Positions 20,049 through 21,310 of a DNA stretch of 21,310 nucleotides are shown here, in pieces. Position 1 is the stretch's first letter, and each line of letters starts with the position of its first letter. The DNA is taken from the NCBI GenBank assembly GCA_946803715.1, contig CAMPET010000133.1:58307-79616 (forward strand), in the 5' to 3' direction. Both the position numbers and the translations under genes were made by a program. The notes beneath the pieces are model-generated. The model was not told the DNA's origin. It saw only the letters and a list, made by a program, of their open reading frames with translations, and made no database searches. Source of the DNA: Beroe ovata (Eukaryota > Ctenophora > Nuda > Beroida > Beroidae).

Positions 20049-20747
20049 TCATTCTTCAGGAGGTACAGTTTTTGGTAAAGCTTTACAAGCACTCCTGACA
20101 TTTTTATCAGACACCTCCATTGAAGGGCTGAAGAGGCTTTTCATCCCCTCATTGTTCTTAAACCTCTCACTAAACCCCCTCATAGCATCGTTCTTGTGAA
20201 ACGCCTCCCTCAATTTGTCCATGAGTCTGTATTCTTGGGGAGGAACCCATCTCAACTGCTTCTGTATCTCGTGTTTTTCCGACTGTGACACAAACTCCAC
20301 GCTGGACATATCAAAAGTCTTGTCCACATGCGCGTCACGGGACATGACAGTTGTGACAGCTCTGATTCTGTTGAATGTCGTGAAACTCTCCCATCCTCCC
20401 CTCTTCTCCTCCTCCAGGAGCAGGTGTTTGAAGTGAGAGTCCTCGGGCAGGAGATCCAGGTATCCCCAACACACTCGTGACATGTACACACTCTGAACAC
20501 ATGCCCATGTGGCTACGAGTACAGGACTTCCGGCTAGGATGAACACTTTGATAGGGTTGACGGCGGGGAAACGTTTCTGAAGGAGCACCTTGGCCAGGCA
20601 AGCGAGTGGCGTGCCGAGTATCACACCGAGTGTGTCGCCGTGGCGTGAACAGTTTGAAAACAAATACTGTTCCATAGGTGTGAGCTTATAGTCGGAGTCT
20701 CGGTCTTCAGCCCACCGTCCATCGACAATGATATCTGTTAGTCTCAT
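20049..20747 (-). CDS. OCIA-domain-like membrane protein (single exon)
   Basis: 232 residues in one exon. Residues 20-97 follow the OCIA domain pattern: YKLTPMEQYLFSNC at the start (compare TxEExxxFxxC), two hydrophobic segments (about 39-56 and 66-84) and a closing VYMSRVC segment like the SYVKTC of OCIAD proteins. OCIAD1/2 are mitochondrial/endosomal membrane proteins; OCIAD1 affects respiratory complex assembly. The C-terminal 130 residues are hydrophilic, with amphipathic charged stretches (SEKHEIQKQL, MDKLREAFHK), and match nothing I recognise. The in-frame triplet TAG lies two codons upstream, so the ATG at 20747 is the natural start unless TTGTAG is a splice acceptor. The family call rests on weak similarity, although the frame itself is long and likely real. 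The next gene on the opposite strand appears divergent. Confidence 0.55.
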   Translation of the reverse strand: MRLTDIIVDGRWAEDRDSDYKLTPMEQYLFSNCSRHGDTLGVILGTPLACLAKVLLQKRFPAVNPIKVFILAGSPVLVATWACVQSVYMSRVCWGYLDLLPEDSHFKHLLLEEEKRGGWESFTTFNRIRAVTTVMSRDAHVDKTFDMSSVEFVSQSEKHEIQKQLRWVPPQEYRLMDKLREAFHKNDAMRGFSERFKNNEGMKSLFSPSMEVSDKNVRSACKALPKTVPPEE

Positions 20748-20991
20748 TTGCTACAATTGAATGATTCTGTTGATTCAGTAAGTTAGCTAAATTACTAGAA
20801 ATATCGCGCATATCGGGGGAGATTGGAATGAGATTATGCTATTTATAGACTATACAGTTGACATATCGATTATCTGAACTATAATTACAGAGGTGTAGAG
20901 CGTTTTAAAAACTAGCATACATTATTATGTGCTATATTTCAGTGGTGCAGGTCCCGTCATATTATAGACGTGTAGAATTACAGTGTGTAGC

Positions 20992-21047
20992 ATGAGTCAG
21001 TGCGTGGCGTGTAACTGTGCTTGTGCTAGGAATTTGTTCACTGTCAA
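20992..21047 (+). CDS. Possible first coding exon of a plus-strand gene (partial)
   Basis: ATG at 20992 opens an 18-codon Cys-rich frame (MSQCVACNCACARNLFTV) ending in AA|GTGAGT, a consensus donor at 21048. The ATG follows a GTGTAG acceptor-like sequence by 1 nt, as in neighbouring genes. Continuation exons would lie beyond the right edge. Too short to assign a family; may be spurious. Confidence 0.25.
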
Positions 21048-21287
21048 GTGAGTCTTGAGGGTGCTGGGAAAACAGAGGATAACACTCTGACACAGAGATT
21101 ACACTGATGATATTGCCACAAACACGGCATGTCACATCTACAGCTGTACAGCAGTGCTATCAATTCCTCATCACACTGCATACACTTGATTTCATCGATA
21201 CCGCTACATGCTATATTCAGTGTACCGGTTTGCAACAGTGCACTATTTGACTGTAATCATTCCACACTGTCACAGGGAAATACGTGT

Positions 21288-21310
21288 ACACACACACACA
21301 CACACACACA
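21288..21310. repeat. (CA)n microsatellite at right edge
   Basis: The window ends inside a CA run, mirroring the left edge. Confidence 0.95.

Noticed and set aside
21044-21235. Minus-strand Cys-rich open frame (63 codons)
   Set aside because: Cysteine spacing fits no family I know, and it has no upstream neighbour or splice support; likely chance.

Overview
This is eukaryotic nuclear DNA from a compact animal genome. Coding exons are separated by GT-AG introns of mostly about 80-330 bp, and seven well-supported protein genes plus one weaker gene fit in about 21 kb. The gene set is metazoan: casein kinase 1 gamma, NFX1, TRAPPC12, a kinesin-8, a FET-family RNA-binding protein, GASZ/ASZ1 and a SUEL-lectin membrane protein. 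No ribosomal RNA, tRNA, transposase, CRISPR array or bacterial operon was seen. The density, short introns and a SUEL-lectin receptor would fit an early-branching invertebrate such as a sponge, but I cannot fix the phylum from sequence alone.

Layout. Minus strand: the N-terminal 229 codons of CSNK1G (four exons, 60-1286; the C-terminus lies beyond the left edge), then NFX1 as one long coding exon (1895-4666). A roughly 750 bp divergent promoter interval (4667-5423) holds a 16-bp perfect palindrome and a CG-rich inverted repeat. Plus strand: TRAPPC12 (single coding exon, 5424-7079), a 13-exon kinesin-8 of the KIF18 type (7398-11481, 850 aa), a two-exon FET protein (12026-13295, 394 aa) and a five-exon GASZ/ASZ1 (14280-16347, 479 aa). 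After an 880 bp interval with CG-rich motifs come two minus-strand genes: a four-exon type I membrane protein with a SUEL lectin domain (17227-18948, 379 aa) and a single-exon OCIA-domain-like protein (20049-20747, 232 aa). A possible first coding exon of another plus-strand gene sits at 20992-21047. (CA)n microsatellites occupy both window edges and position 19305-19340.

The exon structures were assembled by hand. Every junction follows GT-AG and keeps reading phase, and each full-length model sums to a multiple of three. The genes are functionally diverse (signalling kinase, transcription/RNA control, vesicle tethering, spindle motor, RNA granules, piRNA pathway, surface lectin, mitochondrial-type membrane protein) and do not form an evident pathway. 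The most notable observations are a 3' splice acceptor within 1-20 nt of most start codons, conserved short motifs in the kinesin (SxIP) and FET (PY-NLS) tails, an apparently unusual lectin-receptor architecture, an 18-bp intronic hairpin, minisatellites abutting splice acceptors, and CG-rich palindromic promoter-like sequences.
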